Of a DNA stretch of 43,635 nucleotides, positions 37,367 through 43,635 are shown piece after piece (within the stretch, counting starts at the first letter, position 1; every line of letters begins with the position of its first letter). A model generated the notes under the pieces. It had not been told where the DNA came from, made no database searches, and worked only from the letters and a program-made list of their open reading frames with translations. The position numbers and the translations under genes are program-made. This stretch comes from Bacteroidales bacterium. GTDB lineage: Bacteria > Bacteroidota > Bacteroidia > Bacteroidales > F082. The stretch is from the NCBI GenBank assembly GCA_013141455.1, contig JABFQW010000020.1, forward strand, positions 1 through 43,635, in the 5' to 3' direction.

Positions 37367-38242
37367 CTACGTTACAGTAACCAACTGATTTAAAGCATCT
37401 AATGTAGCCAGTTCCCCTTCCCTGATGATTTCTTTTGCCTTATAGAAATCGTAGGCGTTAAATGACTCAATCGAAATATTTATCAGCAGGTCGGGTTGGT
37501 GTTTTTCAAGGGTGAGTTCCGATATCTTTCGTATCATTGTTGCAATACTTTTATTGGACAGGTTAAAAATGCTTAATTCCTCAGCTTTTTTGCCTGGGAT
37601 TAATTTATTGATTTTGCTATGGATCAGGTTTATTTGTTCCTGATGATCTTCATGTTCCTTATTATCAGGTATCCCAACTCTGTTTTGCCTTGGTACCGGT
37701 GAGTTGACATCGACCACCACAAGTAAATCACCTTTATTCCTTTTAACTCTATTAACGGGTATCGGATTAATAATGCCACCATCAACATAATAATGTTCTC
37801 CAATTTTCTGGGGTTGAAAAACAGTCGGTATCGAAATAGAAGCACGTATGGCATCGTACAGACTTCCTTCTTCAAAGACTGATTCTTCTCCTTTAATTAT
37901 ATCAGTCGCAACTGCGCAATACGGTATCCGCAAATCCTCGATGAAACATTCAGGTACAATTTCTTTGATTTTTTCAATGATTTTAATCCCTTTCACAAAG
38001 CCTTTCGGACTGATCGAGAAATCAGTCAACCTCAGTACTTCCCTGATATCAAGCGAAACAAGCCAGTGTTCAAATGCTGCCAGCCGACCGGTTGCATAAG
38101 CCCCGCCAACCATTGCGCCCATTGAAGTCCCGGCAATAGAAGTAATGGTATAACCATGCCGCTCTAACACTTTAATTGCGCCAATATGAGCGTAACCACG
38201 CGCTCCGCCACTCGACAAAACCAATGCGATATTTTTTTCCAT
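37367..38242 (-). CDS. Patatin-like phospholipase (RssA type)
   Basis: A 291-residue serine lipid hydrolase of the bacterial patatin family. The oxyanion-hole loop SSGGARGYAHIG is at 10-21, the nucleophile elbow GTSMGA places the catalytic Ser at 40, and DGG at 154-156 supplies the catalytic Asp. All catalytic elements are intact, so it should be active on an acyl ester, probably of a phospholipid; the substrate is not known. There is no signal peptide or membrane segment, so it is probably cytoplasmic or peripheral. Its upstream region is shared with the divergent HEPN/MNT pair. Confidence 0.95.
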   Translation of the reverse strand: MEKNIALVLSSGGARGYAHIGAIKVLERHGYTITSIAGTSMGAMVGGAYATGRLAAFEHWLVSLDIREVLRLTDFSISPKGFVKGIKIIEKIKEIVPECFIEDLRIPYCAVATDIIKGEESVFEEGSLYDAIRASISIPTVFQPQKIGEHYYVDGGIINPIPVNRVKRNKGDLLVVVDVNSPVPRQNRVGIPDNKEHEDHQEQINLIHSKINKLIPGKKAEELSIFNLSNKSIATMIRKISELTLEKHQPDLLINISIESFNAYDFYKAKEIIREGELATLDALNQLVTVT

Positions 38243-38429
38243 GATTTTAGTGTTTTATTCCATTCTTTCGGTGAAACGAAATGCCTTTAAGAAACCACAA
38301 TCTCAGCTAAATCCCAAACGATCAAACCTTAATTTTTTAATCTCCTTAAAGGTACAACAATCCTCAGCGGGAATGGGAATACTCCAATATAAAACAAAAA
38401 AAACAGTATTTTTGTTAAAATTATGGACA

Positions 38430-38837
38430 ATGGATAACGAACAAACACCTATAGATGTTGATAAGATTGTTAATCATTGGATAGAAACATCGGATGAAGA
38501 TTATGCAACGATGCAAAGTTTGTACACTTCCAACTCATTTGGCTGGTCGCTTTTTATGGGGCATATTTCAATTGAAAAGTTACTCAAAGCGTATTATGTT
38601 AGAAAGTATAAAAAGCATGCCCCATTAACGCATAATTTATACAGGTTGGCTGAGCTTAGCGAGCTTGAGCTTACTGATGAAAAATCCGATTGGCTTGACA
38701 AGATTACTTCCTTTAACCTGAATGCAAGGTACGATGATTACAAAAGGGAGTTTTATAAACAGTGTACCGCTGACTTTACAGCTGCCTGGATTGAAAATAT
38801 AAAAACGTTGAGGATATGGATAAAACAGATGCTTTAA
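38430..38837 (+). CDS. HEPN domain protein, likely toxin partner of MNT
   Basis: A 135-residue all-helical protein of the HEPN family (PF05168 type). I start at the ATG at 38430; the open frame extends upstream, but over sequence without conservation. The core reads GHISIEKLLKAYYVRKYKKH followed by APLTHNLYRLAEL, the family pattern of E-K-x-L-K-A then T-H-x-L. An R-x4-H string (R58-H63) is present, but in the middle of the fold rather than at the usual C-terminal RNase position, so ribonuclease activity is not assured. The gene overlaps the following nucleotidyltransferase gene by 22 bases. A TATTTTTG box at 38407-38414 could be its promoter. Confidence 0.85.
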   Translation: MDNEQTPIDVDKIVNHWIETSDEDYATMQSLYTSNSFGWSLFMGHISIEKLLKAYYVRKYKKHAPLTHNLYRLAELSELELTDEKSDWLDKITSFNLNARYDDYKREFYKQCTADFTAAWIENIKTLRIWIKQML

Positions 38838-39142
38838 TTATTGCACAGCAATACGCCAATGCAGTAAATGCGAATTACGGGAATATCAGAATCATTCTTT
38901 TTGGTTCGTATGCCAAAGGGAATTATAATGAGGACAGCGATATAGATATTGCGGTAGTTTTCAAAGATTACAGCAACCTGATGGATATGCAACTGCAACT
39001 AATGAGGTTAAGGCGGAAAATTGACAGTAGGATTGAGCCACATCCCTTCAGGGAAAGCGAATTTGAACTATCAAACCCAATTGTAAACGAGATAGTGAAA
39101 TATGGTCAGGAAATAAATATCAACGCCCCCCGCATGGCGTAG
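38816..39142 (+). CDS. Minimal nucleotidyltransferase (MNT), likely antitoxin
   Basis: A 108-residue nucleotidyltransferase of the small MNT/KNTase-like type. The active site is complete: FGSYAKG near 29-35 and D42-x-D44 after the spacing GS-x10-DxD. In studied HEPN-MNT pairs the MNT protein neutralises the HEPN toxin, in at least one case by AMP addition. The 22-base overlap with the HEPN gene supports coupled synthesis. The last residues (NAPRMA) lie past the fold. No terminator is evident in the 157-base gap that follows. Confidence 0.88.
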   Translation: MDKTDALIIAQQYANAVNANYGNIRIILFGSYAKGNYNEDSDIDIAVVFKDYSNLMDMQLQLMRLRRKIDSRIEPHPFRESEFELSNPIVNEIVKYGQEININAPRMA

Positions 39143-39299
39143 ATTGCAAGACGTCGTTTTCCCCGATACCGCTCGAACAGTTTCACCTTAGGTAATCCCT
39201 TCACGTGCTATTGAAATCTTAAATTGAGAAATAGCTCTGTCGCAAAAAATAATCAGGAATTGAAAAAACACTAACAGCTTTACATCATATTTTAGCCGA

Positions 39300-39677
39300 C
39301 TAATCCAGCATCACAATGGTTGCACCTGTAATATATGCCGAAACCCAATACAGGTAAGCAAATAATGACAATTTCATAAATTTTGGTGTAACGGGGCTGT
39401 TGATTCCACTTTTGAAAAGTAAACGATATGAAAACCCTGTATCAATGATCATTCCTATCAACGAAGAGTAACCGATTACACCGTGCAGGGTGAGAAAATT
39501 TCCCGAGCCGATGATCATACATACGGTGGCAGAAATATCAAAAATCAACCCAATAGTTAGAAAGACCAGCACTCCCCTACCCATCAACCTGCTTCGGTAT
39601 TGTTTGAATATTGCAATGCTGTAGGAGGCCAAAGCGAGATTCACAATGACGATCCCTACAATAAGTATATTTTTCAT
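39300..39677 (-). CDS. Small four-helix membrane protein
   Basis: A 125-residue protein with four predicted membrane segments (about 3-23, 33-57, 62-85 and 101-123). A loop with RSRLMGRGVLVFLTIGLIFD and the pattern LHGVIGYSSLIGM resemble small membrane proteins of the HsmA/TIGR03987 type, but the match is from memory and weak. It starts eight bases after the STAS gene ends and is probably the last gene of the aldehyde dehydrogenase-STAS transcript. No function can be given from sequence. Confidence 0.7.
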   Translation of the reverse strand: MKNILIVGIVIVNLALASYSIAIFKQYRSRLMGRGVLVFLTIGLIFDISATVCMIIGSGNFLTLHGVIGYSSLIGMIIDTGFSYRLLFKSGINSPVTPKFMKLSLFAYLYWVSAYITGATIVMLD

Positions 39678-39685
39678 GAAGTGAT

Positions 39686-40015
39686 TTAATTTACTTTCAA
39701 TAACTCATCCAAACCGGCGATGATAAAGGTTTTCTTGATGAAAGGATCGCAGTTTATCATCGAAAAATGGCCTTTTGGAAGCTGTCGGGCAGTGCTGACA
39801 CAGATTCGGATAAACGACGAAGCGATATAACTTACACCTTTCATATCGAATATGATTTTCGTTTCGGATAAGGCAGCTGTTTCGTCAGCGCTCTTTATAA
39901 TATCAATATTCGCATTTAACTCATTGTTTATCAGGATACAGCTATTTGTATCGAGATGACCGTCGAAAGCACAGCTTAATACTTTTTCGGATTTGTTGTA
40001 ATCAGATTGTAACAT
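39686..40015 (-). CDS. STAS domain protein (anti-sigma factor antagonist-like)
   Basis: A 109-residue single STAS domain. KIIFDMKGVSYIASSFIRIC matches the strand and helix of the phosphorylatable site, with Ser66 or Ser67 where SpoIIAA-like proteins have the target Ser. The C-terminal part (GHFSMINCDPFIKKTFIIAGLDELL) is also typical. Such proteins switch partner by phosphorylation, but no anti-sigma kinase is encoded in the window. It begins 14 bases after the aldehyde dehydrogenase stop, and the membrane protein gene follows it by eight bases. Confidence 0.85.
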   Translation of the reverse strand: MLQSDYNKSEKVLSCAFDGHLDTNSCILINNELNANIDIIKSADETAALSETKIIFDMKGVSYIASSFIRICVSTARQLPKGHFSMINCDPFIKKTFIIAGLDELLKVN

Positions 40016-40029
40016 TTTTCTGTCTTTTT

Positions 40030-41463
40030 TTAATGGTTTTTATGATATTCCAGCGTCAATACAGCTTCGTTGCAGCTTTCGTCGAAATACTTTTCCTTAT
40101 TTGCATCCATAAATTTGTGGTTTATTCGTCGTCTGCAAACCCGTTGTACGTTTATCAGATGACGCGCTGTAATGTTTTCGGTTGTAATATTTTTCCCACC
40201 CGTGCCGCAACCCAATGTAAGCGAAGGAACCAAAAGGTTAAAGGTTCCGCCAACGGCGCCCTGTGAAGTTGGCGTATTTACAACGATTCGTCCGGCATTG
40301 ATCAGTTGCGAAAATTCCATGATAACTTTTTCATCGTTGGCATAAATTCCGGCGCTGTGCCCGATACCACCCAGATAGTTAAGATCGAGACACAAATTGA
40401 TGGCGGCGTTATAATTTATACACGAATAAAAAGCCAGGATAGGCGCAAGCACTTCATGCGACAACGGAAATCCTTTTCCAACACCTGATAGTTTGGCCAA
40501 CAGTATTTTCGTCCCTTCAGTCACCGTGATACCTGCCTTTTTTGCGATAGTATCAACCGATTGCCCGACAACCATCGGGTTCATCGTCATCGTTTCTTCG
40601 ATCAATGCAATTTTCTCCACTTTTTTAATCTCGTCAGGTTTTAGAAAATAGCAATGTTGCTTTTCGAATTCCTCCCTAACTTTTTGCTCAATCTTATCAA
40701 TAACAACAATTGATTGTTCACTGGCACAGATCGTTCCGTTGTCGAATGTTTTAGAAGACAAGATATTCGAAACCGCGAATGGTATATCAGCGCTTTCGTC
40801 GATAAACACCGGGACATTACCGGGGCCGACACCGATGGCGGGATTGCCTGAACTATAGGCCGCTTTCACAAGTCCGGTGCCGCCTGTGGCCAGAATCAAA
40901 GCAATTTTAGGATGTGCCATCACCATTTGTGTGAAATCACGCGAACCGGACGGAATAACCTGAATGCAATCTTCAGGCGCACCGGCCGCCAGCGCAGCTT
41001 CATAGCAAATACGCGCAGCCTCAGCCGTACATTTCGCGGCTCCACGGTGTGCACTGATAATAATTGGATTCCTGGTTTTCAGTGCAATCAGAATCTTGTA
41101 CATGGCCGTTGACGTTGGGTTTGTAACAGGCGTTACGGCAAAAATGGGACCTAAGGGCTGTGCGATCTCGGTGATACCTGTTACGGGGTCATCTGAAATA
41201 ACACCGACAGTTTTTTCATTTTTAATGCTTTCATAAACCAATTGTGTCCCGATCACATTCTTCCACACCTTGTGCTCCCAGATACCCATTCCGGTTTCTT
41301 CAACCGCCATTTTCGCGAGGCTTATTCTCGCGTTCAGACCGGCTTTATACACAGCCTCAACCACTTTGTCGGTCTGTTGCTGATTGAACTGCTGAAATTC
41401 AGCGGCTGCAAAAATCGCTCTGCTGACCAACTGATCAGTTTTTTCGATATTAGATTCTTCCAT
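40030..41463 (-). CDS. CoA-acylating aldehyde dehydrogenase (AdhE N-domain/EutE-like)
   Basis: A 477-residue stand-alone homologue of the N-terminal dehydrogenase domain of AdhE, converting an aldehyde plus CoA and NAD+ to acyl-CoA, or the reverse. Catalytic Cys246 is in FDNGTICASEQ. Cofactor landmarks are GPIFAVTPVTNPTSTAM, IISAHRGAAKCTAEAA, LATGGTGLVKAAY and GVGPGNVPVFID. No alcohol dehydrogenase domain follows, and no microcompartment shell genes are in the window. The most likely substrate is acetaldehyde, but this family includes enzymes for other aldehydes, so this is not certain. It is the first gene of a set with the STAS and membrane protein genes, with a TAACTTTG box upstream. Confidence 0.92.
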   Translation of the reverse strand: MEESNIEKTDQLVSRAIFAAAEFQQFNQQQTDKVVEAVYKAGLNARISLAKMAVEETGMGIWEHKVWKNVIGTQLVYESIKNEKTVGVISDDPVTGITEIAQPLGPIFAVTPVTNPTSTAMYKILIALKTRNPIIISAHRGAAKCTAEAARICYEAALAAGAPEDCIQVIPSGSRDFTQMVMAHPKIALILATGGTGLVKAAYSSGNPAIGVGPGNVPVFIDESADIPFAVSNILSSKTFDNGTICASEQSIVVIDKIEQKVREEFEKQHCYFLKPDEIKKVEKIALIEETMTMNPMVVGQSVDTIAKKAGITVTEGTKILLAKLSGVGKGFPLSHEVLAPILAFYSCINYNAAINLCLDLNYLGGIGHSAGIYANDEKVIMEFSQLINAGRIVVNTPTSQGAVGGTFNLLVPSLTLGCGTGGKNITTENITARHLINVQRVCRRRINHKFMDANKEKYFDESCNEAVLTLEYHKNH

Positions 41464-41586
41464 AATGAATGTTTTAAAAGATTTTCAATGAACAGGATAT
41501 TTTGCAATTATAAATTCATTCCATATAAAATCATATCAATCAGATTGGCAGCATGTTTATGTTGACGATTTCGAAGCGATTTTCTA

Positions 41587-41594
41587 CAAAGTTA
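41587..41594 (-). promoter_or_regulatory. Candidate -7 box TAACTTTG for the aldehyde dehydrogenase set
   Basis: On the minus strand TAACTTTG matches the TAnnTTTG consensus, 123 bases upstream of the dehydrogenase ATG. This would leave a leader of about 115 bases. The -33 element is unclear. The rest of 41464-41668 holds no gene that I recognise. Confidence 0.4.
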
Positions 41595-41668
41595 CACTTA
41601 AGTTTATTAAATACAGAAACGCTGAAACCGTTATTTTTCCTTTTTTTTGGTTTTATTTTCTAATACTT

Positions 41669-42061
41669 TCAAACTTTCCAAATAATTTTTTCGACAGAAA
41701 TACTAACATTTAGGTTGTAAAATTTCATTGGTTTATCGGATTTTGCATTGTGCAAAAATTGCACATTGCTTTTCTCTTCCAGTTCGCCTTCTGAAAATAT
41801 TTTAGCAGTATGCTTAACAATTATACTTCTACCTCTTTCAATTCTGACCATTTTGCTGACGTCAGCAAAATGGTCAGCAACTGTTTCACCTGTGGTTTTG
41901 CAGCTTTGTTTCGCTTTTTCGACTGCATTCAGAAAATTGCGCCATTGGGCATAATCTAACAAAACCTGCAATTCACGCGCAAGCCAGTATTCAACGCCAT
42001 CTTGCACGTAGGCCGACTCTTCAAAGGTTTTGTTTAGCCTGTTGATGATTTCTTTTTCCAT
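41669..42061 (-). pseudogene. DinD/RhuM chimeric remnant
   Basis: The 130-codon frame joins two unrelated families. Residues 25-72 match DinD (DNA-damage-inducible protein D), with YWLARELQVLLDYAQWRNFL, EKAKQSC and ADHFADVSKMV. From about residue 76, RSIIVKHTAKIFSEGELEEK and MKFYNLNVSISV match the middle of RhuM-type virulence proteins (normally about 330 residues). The remainder of both families is missing, so this is probably a deletion fusion. The join falls at the end of a perfect 34-bp palindrome. After residue 125 a shifted frame reads NYLESLKVLENKTKKKEK to a stop at 41631-41633 and may be the original C-terminus. It might still be expressed. Confidence 0.7.
41844..41877. repeat. Perfect 34-bp palindrome
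   Basis: Two 17-base arms with no spacer meet between 41860 and 41861; the centre is TTTTGCTGACGTCAGCAAAA (41851-41870) and the ends read CTGACCA and TGGTCAG. It lies within the DinD-like part of the chimera (codons about 62-73) and ends where the RhuM-like part begins. Confidence 0.97.
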
Positions 42062-42076
42062 GATAAATTTTGTTTT

Positions 42077-42104
42077 ATCGTTTTGCTGAGACCAACAAAA
42101 CGAT
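42077..42104. promoter_or_regulatory. Inverted repeat upstream of the chimera, operator-like
   Basis: Nine-base arms ATCGTTTTG (42077-42085) and CAAAACGAT (42096-42104) enclose ten bases. It stands 15 bases before the ATG at 42061. The inner 20 bases, TTTTGCTGAGACCAACAAAA, match the centre of the 34-bp palindrome at 16 of 20 positions. This suggests a binding site for one regulator (inference). Confidence 0.5.
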
Positions 42105-42132
42105 CATTTATAATATCTTGTAATTAATTACT

Positions 42133-42255
42133 TCAACTCGCATCAGCAACACATTCCTTAATAGACCAGGCCAAAAGTTGTCCATTTAAAATATTAGTGA
42201 CGGTTTTTAACACTTCGATCTGGAATTCCTGTTTGTAGTCGAAGTGAAGTTTCAC
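42133..42255 (-). pseudogene. 5' remnant resembling a type III restriction subunit (Res)
   Basis: A GTG at 42255 opens a 40-codon frame: MKLHFDYKQEFQIEVLKTVT, then NILNGQLL, ending at a TGA at 42133-42135. The first 28 residues recall the start of type III restriction Res subunits and related helicases (pattern K-x-x-F-D-x-x-Q-x-x-Q-x-x-A, then D-I-F-x-G-Q-P-L); this is from memory. The similarity stops at residue 28, and the remaining 900 or so residues are absent. It is best read as a deletion scar. Confidence 0.5.
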
Positions 42256-42316
42256 AATGGAACATGTTTGGTGTTATTCTATTTTTTACTATGTCAGGCA
42301 TATTAATAGTTGTTAA

Positions 42317-42469
42317 TTCATCTAAAGTTCATCTAATTTTTGGGGGTTAGATGAACTTAAAACCCATTCCAGATATCTTACAGTTGCTTGATTTTCAATA
42401 TGTTTTTCTTTTTTTTAGCAAGGCATAAACAAGATTTCTAACCTTATTTGCCTTTCGGTTTTCATCTAA
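42317..42469. repeat. Cluster of four TTCATCTAA 9-mers, including a 12-bp hairpin
   Basis: TTCATCTAA occurs at 42317-42325, 42328-42336 and 42461-42469, and inverted at 42347-42355. The first two are spaced 11 bases apart. The second and the inverted copy form a perfect 12-bp stem (42325-42336 with 42347-42358) around a ten-base loop. No T run follows on either strand, so it is not a standard terminator. Confidence 0.8.
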
Positions 42470-42499
42470 AACTCCCGGAAATTTCGCTAAACTCTTCAT
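42322..42499 (-). pseudogene. Possible frameshifted small gene
   Basis: An ATG at 42499 opens 34 codons (MKSLAKFPGVLDENRKANKV, then RNLVYALLKKRKTY). If one base is shifted at the T8 tract 42409-42416 the frame continues sensibly as HIENQATVRYLEWVLSSSN and PQKLDEL to a TAG at 42322-42324. I do not recognise a family. It lies just downstream of the DUF1016 gene on the same strand. It may be chance. Confidence 0.25.
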
Positions 42500-42504
42500 T
42501 CTAT

Positions 42505-43530
42505 TTATTTTAAACTCCGGAATTCATTTTCAATTTCTTCAATACTCGGTAAACTTGATTTTAGTTCATCGGGCAAAATTTCAGTTAATTGAAATTCACT
42601 TACACCCATAGGCTTATTGATGTCTCTTAGAGCAAATTCAGTTTCAATTCGATTTTTTTCTCTACAAAGTAAAATTCCAATGGTTGGATTATCATTTTCT
42701 TCTTTCACTAAGCTATCTATTGCCGATAAATAAAAATTTAACTTACCTGCATGCTCTGGGACAAACTTTGTGTTTTTTAGCTCAAGCACCACATAGCATT
42801 TTAGTTTGGTGTGATAAAACAGTAAATCCAGATAGTAATCCGTTTCTCCAACTACAAGGTGAAACTGCTGCCCAATGAAAGCAAAACCTTTTCCCAATTC
42901 CAGTAAGAACTTTGTGATGTGGACGAGTAATTGATGTTCAATATCCTTTTCGTGAAATGGCTTAGTCATTGTCATGAAATCAAACACATAAGGATCCTTG
43001 AGCGCTTGCTGCGCCAAATCTGACATCGGTTCTGGTAATGATTGCTTAAAATTGGTTATCGATTTGCCTTGCCTTTGAAATAGCTGTATTTTTATTTGTA
43101 GTGCCAACGCATCTCGACTCCAACCATTTTCTACTGTTTCTGTAATATAAAAATGCGCTTCTGTTAACGATTGGGCTTTTGTAAATATTTCAACATGATG
43201 CCGCCAGGGTATTTTTCCACCAAGCTGGTGGAAAAACTCATCGCCTTTATAAAATTGATACAAACGTTTGATATTGTATAAGTTGGTTTTAGAAAACCCC
43301 ACCATATCCGGAAATTCATCTCGTAAATCTTTAGACAAATCTTGAATCCAATTATTCCCCCATTGGGCGGTAGCCGAAAGTTCGTCCATCATTTTTCCTA
43401 AATCCCAATAAAAAAACAATAACTCGTTATTGGCTGCCATGGCAACTTTTATCCGAGCCACTCTGATTCGTTCTTTTACCCCTTTTAACCAATCGGAATA
43501 GGGTATATAGTTAATTGGAATATCTCTCAT
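42505..43530 (-). CDS. DUF1016 / YhcG PD-(D/E)XK nuclease family protein
   Basis: A 341-residue protein with the two-domain layout of the YhcG family. The DUF1016 N-terminal helical domain covers about 10-165 (YWDLGKMM, GFSKTNLYNIKRLYQFY, IPWRHHVEI). The PD-(D/E)XK domain covers about 175-330. The nuclease core is intact: D235 in DYYLDLLFYH, E250 and K252 in VVLELKN. YhcG-type genes are common inside restriction-modification and other defence islands; the exact role is unsettled. It overlaps the stop of the upstream KilA-N fragment by four bases (ATGA). Unlike its neighbours it shows no sign of decay. Confidence 0.92.
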   Translation of the reverse strand: MRDIPINYIPYSDWLKGVKERIRVARIKVAMAANNELLFFYWDLGKMMDELSATAQWGNNWIQDLSKDLRDEFPDMVGFSKTNLYNIKRLYQFYKGDEFFHQLGGKIPWRHHVEIFTKAQSLTEAHFYITETVENGWSRDALALQIKIQLFQRQGKSITNFKQSLPEPMSDLAQQALKDPYVFDFMTMTKPFHEKDIEHQLLVHITKFLLELGKGFAFIGQQFHLVVGETDYYLDLLFYHTKLKCYVVLELKNTKFVPEHAGKLNFYLSAIDSLVKEENDNPTIGILLCREKNRIETEFALRDINKPMGVSEFQLTEILPDELKSSLPSIEEIENEFRSLK

Positions 43531-43634
43531 TTCTTTTTCTTTTTTGGTTTAGCTATAAACGAGTTGCTTTCTGCTTCAAATAGAAAGGAGTCGAATTCGA
43601 CCCCTTTGAAATCGGGATTATTCAACTGTTCCCA
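43527..43634 (-). CDS. KilA-N domain protein, C-terminal end only (runs off window)
   Basis: On the minus strand the frame from 43634 to the TGA at 43527-43529 reads WEQLNNPDFKGVEFDSF, then LFEAESNSFIAKPKKKKK. WEQLNNPDFKGVEFDSF is the characteristic middle of KilA-N domains. In intact proteins the next segment is S-P-x-K-W-I-E-x-T-x-A-I-G and many more residues; here a poly-Lys tail and stop follow, so the domain is truncated. The 5' part lies outside the window. Its stop overlaps the DUF1016 start by four bases (ATGA). Confidence 0.7.
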   Translation of the reverse strand, partial: WEQLNNPDFKGVEFDSFLFEAESNSFIAKPKKKKK

Positions 43635-43635
43635 C

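Noticed and set aside
38241-38429. Upstream extension of the HEPN gene
   Set aside because: It overlaps the patatin start region and shows no HEPN similarity; the ATG at 38430 gives the usual family length.

Overview
The window looks like a chromosomal piece of a Bacteroidota bacterium (probably class Bacteroidia). It is AT-rich and its starts lack Shine-Dalgarno sequences. Several upstream regions carry the TAnnTTTG type of -7 box. Three very large secreted proteins end in the Por (type IX) secretion C-terminal domain. Housekeeping genes (rsmE, prfC, zwf/pgl/gnd) are of ordinary bacterial type. A species cannot be named from sequence alone.

Region 1, about 1-19,600, is a surface-polysaccharide locus. 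It holds a GT2 glycosyltransferase cut by the window edge, a sulfotransferase-like protein, an MBOAT O-acyltransferase followed by an SGNH-like protein, and a multi-pass membrane protein sharing a C-terminal beta domain with that SGNH protein. Next come a GtrB/DPM1-type glycosyltransferase, a methyltransferase, an ABC-2 exporter pair (Wzt/Wzm type), an RgpF-like rhamnan protein, an O-antigen ligase-like protein with TPRs, a DUF1972 GT4, a polyprenyl-phosphate sugar-phosphate transferase and an AlgX-like protein. Together they could start a lipid-linked glycan, extend it, decorate it with acyl, sulfate or methyl groups, export it and ligate it.

Region 2, 19,638-31,337, reads entirely on the minus strand. 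It holds three type IX cargo proteins: a papain-like peptidase with an EF-hand-like insertion, and two beta-propeller proteins sharing one C-terminal cassette. A DUF4159 protein and rsmE lie between them. Type IX cargo is often anchored to an anionic LPS, so regions 1 and 2 may be functionally linked (inference).

Region 3, 31,725-38,242, is housekeeping: prfC, a tight gnd-zwf-pgl operon for the oxidative pentose phosphate pathway, and a patatin-like phospholipase. The gaps hold a 7-bp minisatellite and three long imperfect inverted repeats of one general design.

Region 4, 38,430-41,463, has an overlapping HEPN/MNT pair, then a minus-strand set of a CoA-acylating aldehyde dehydrogenase, a STAS protein and a small membrane protein.

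Region 5, 41,669 to the right edge, is the decayed edge of a mobile or defence island. It holds a DinD/RhuM chimera whose junction coincides with a perfect 34-bp palindrome, a stub resembling the start of a type III restriction subunit, an intact DUF1016 (YhcG) PD-(D/E)XK nuclease, and a KilA-N protein fragment running off the edge. No RNA genes, CRISPR arrays or complete insertion sequences were recognised.
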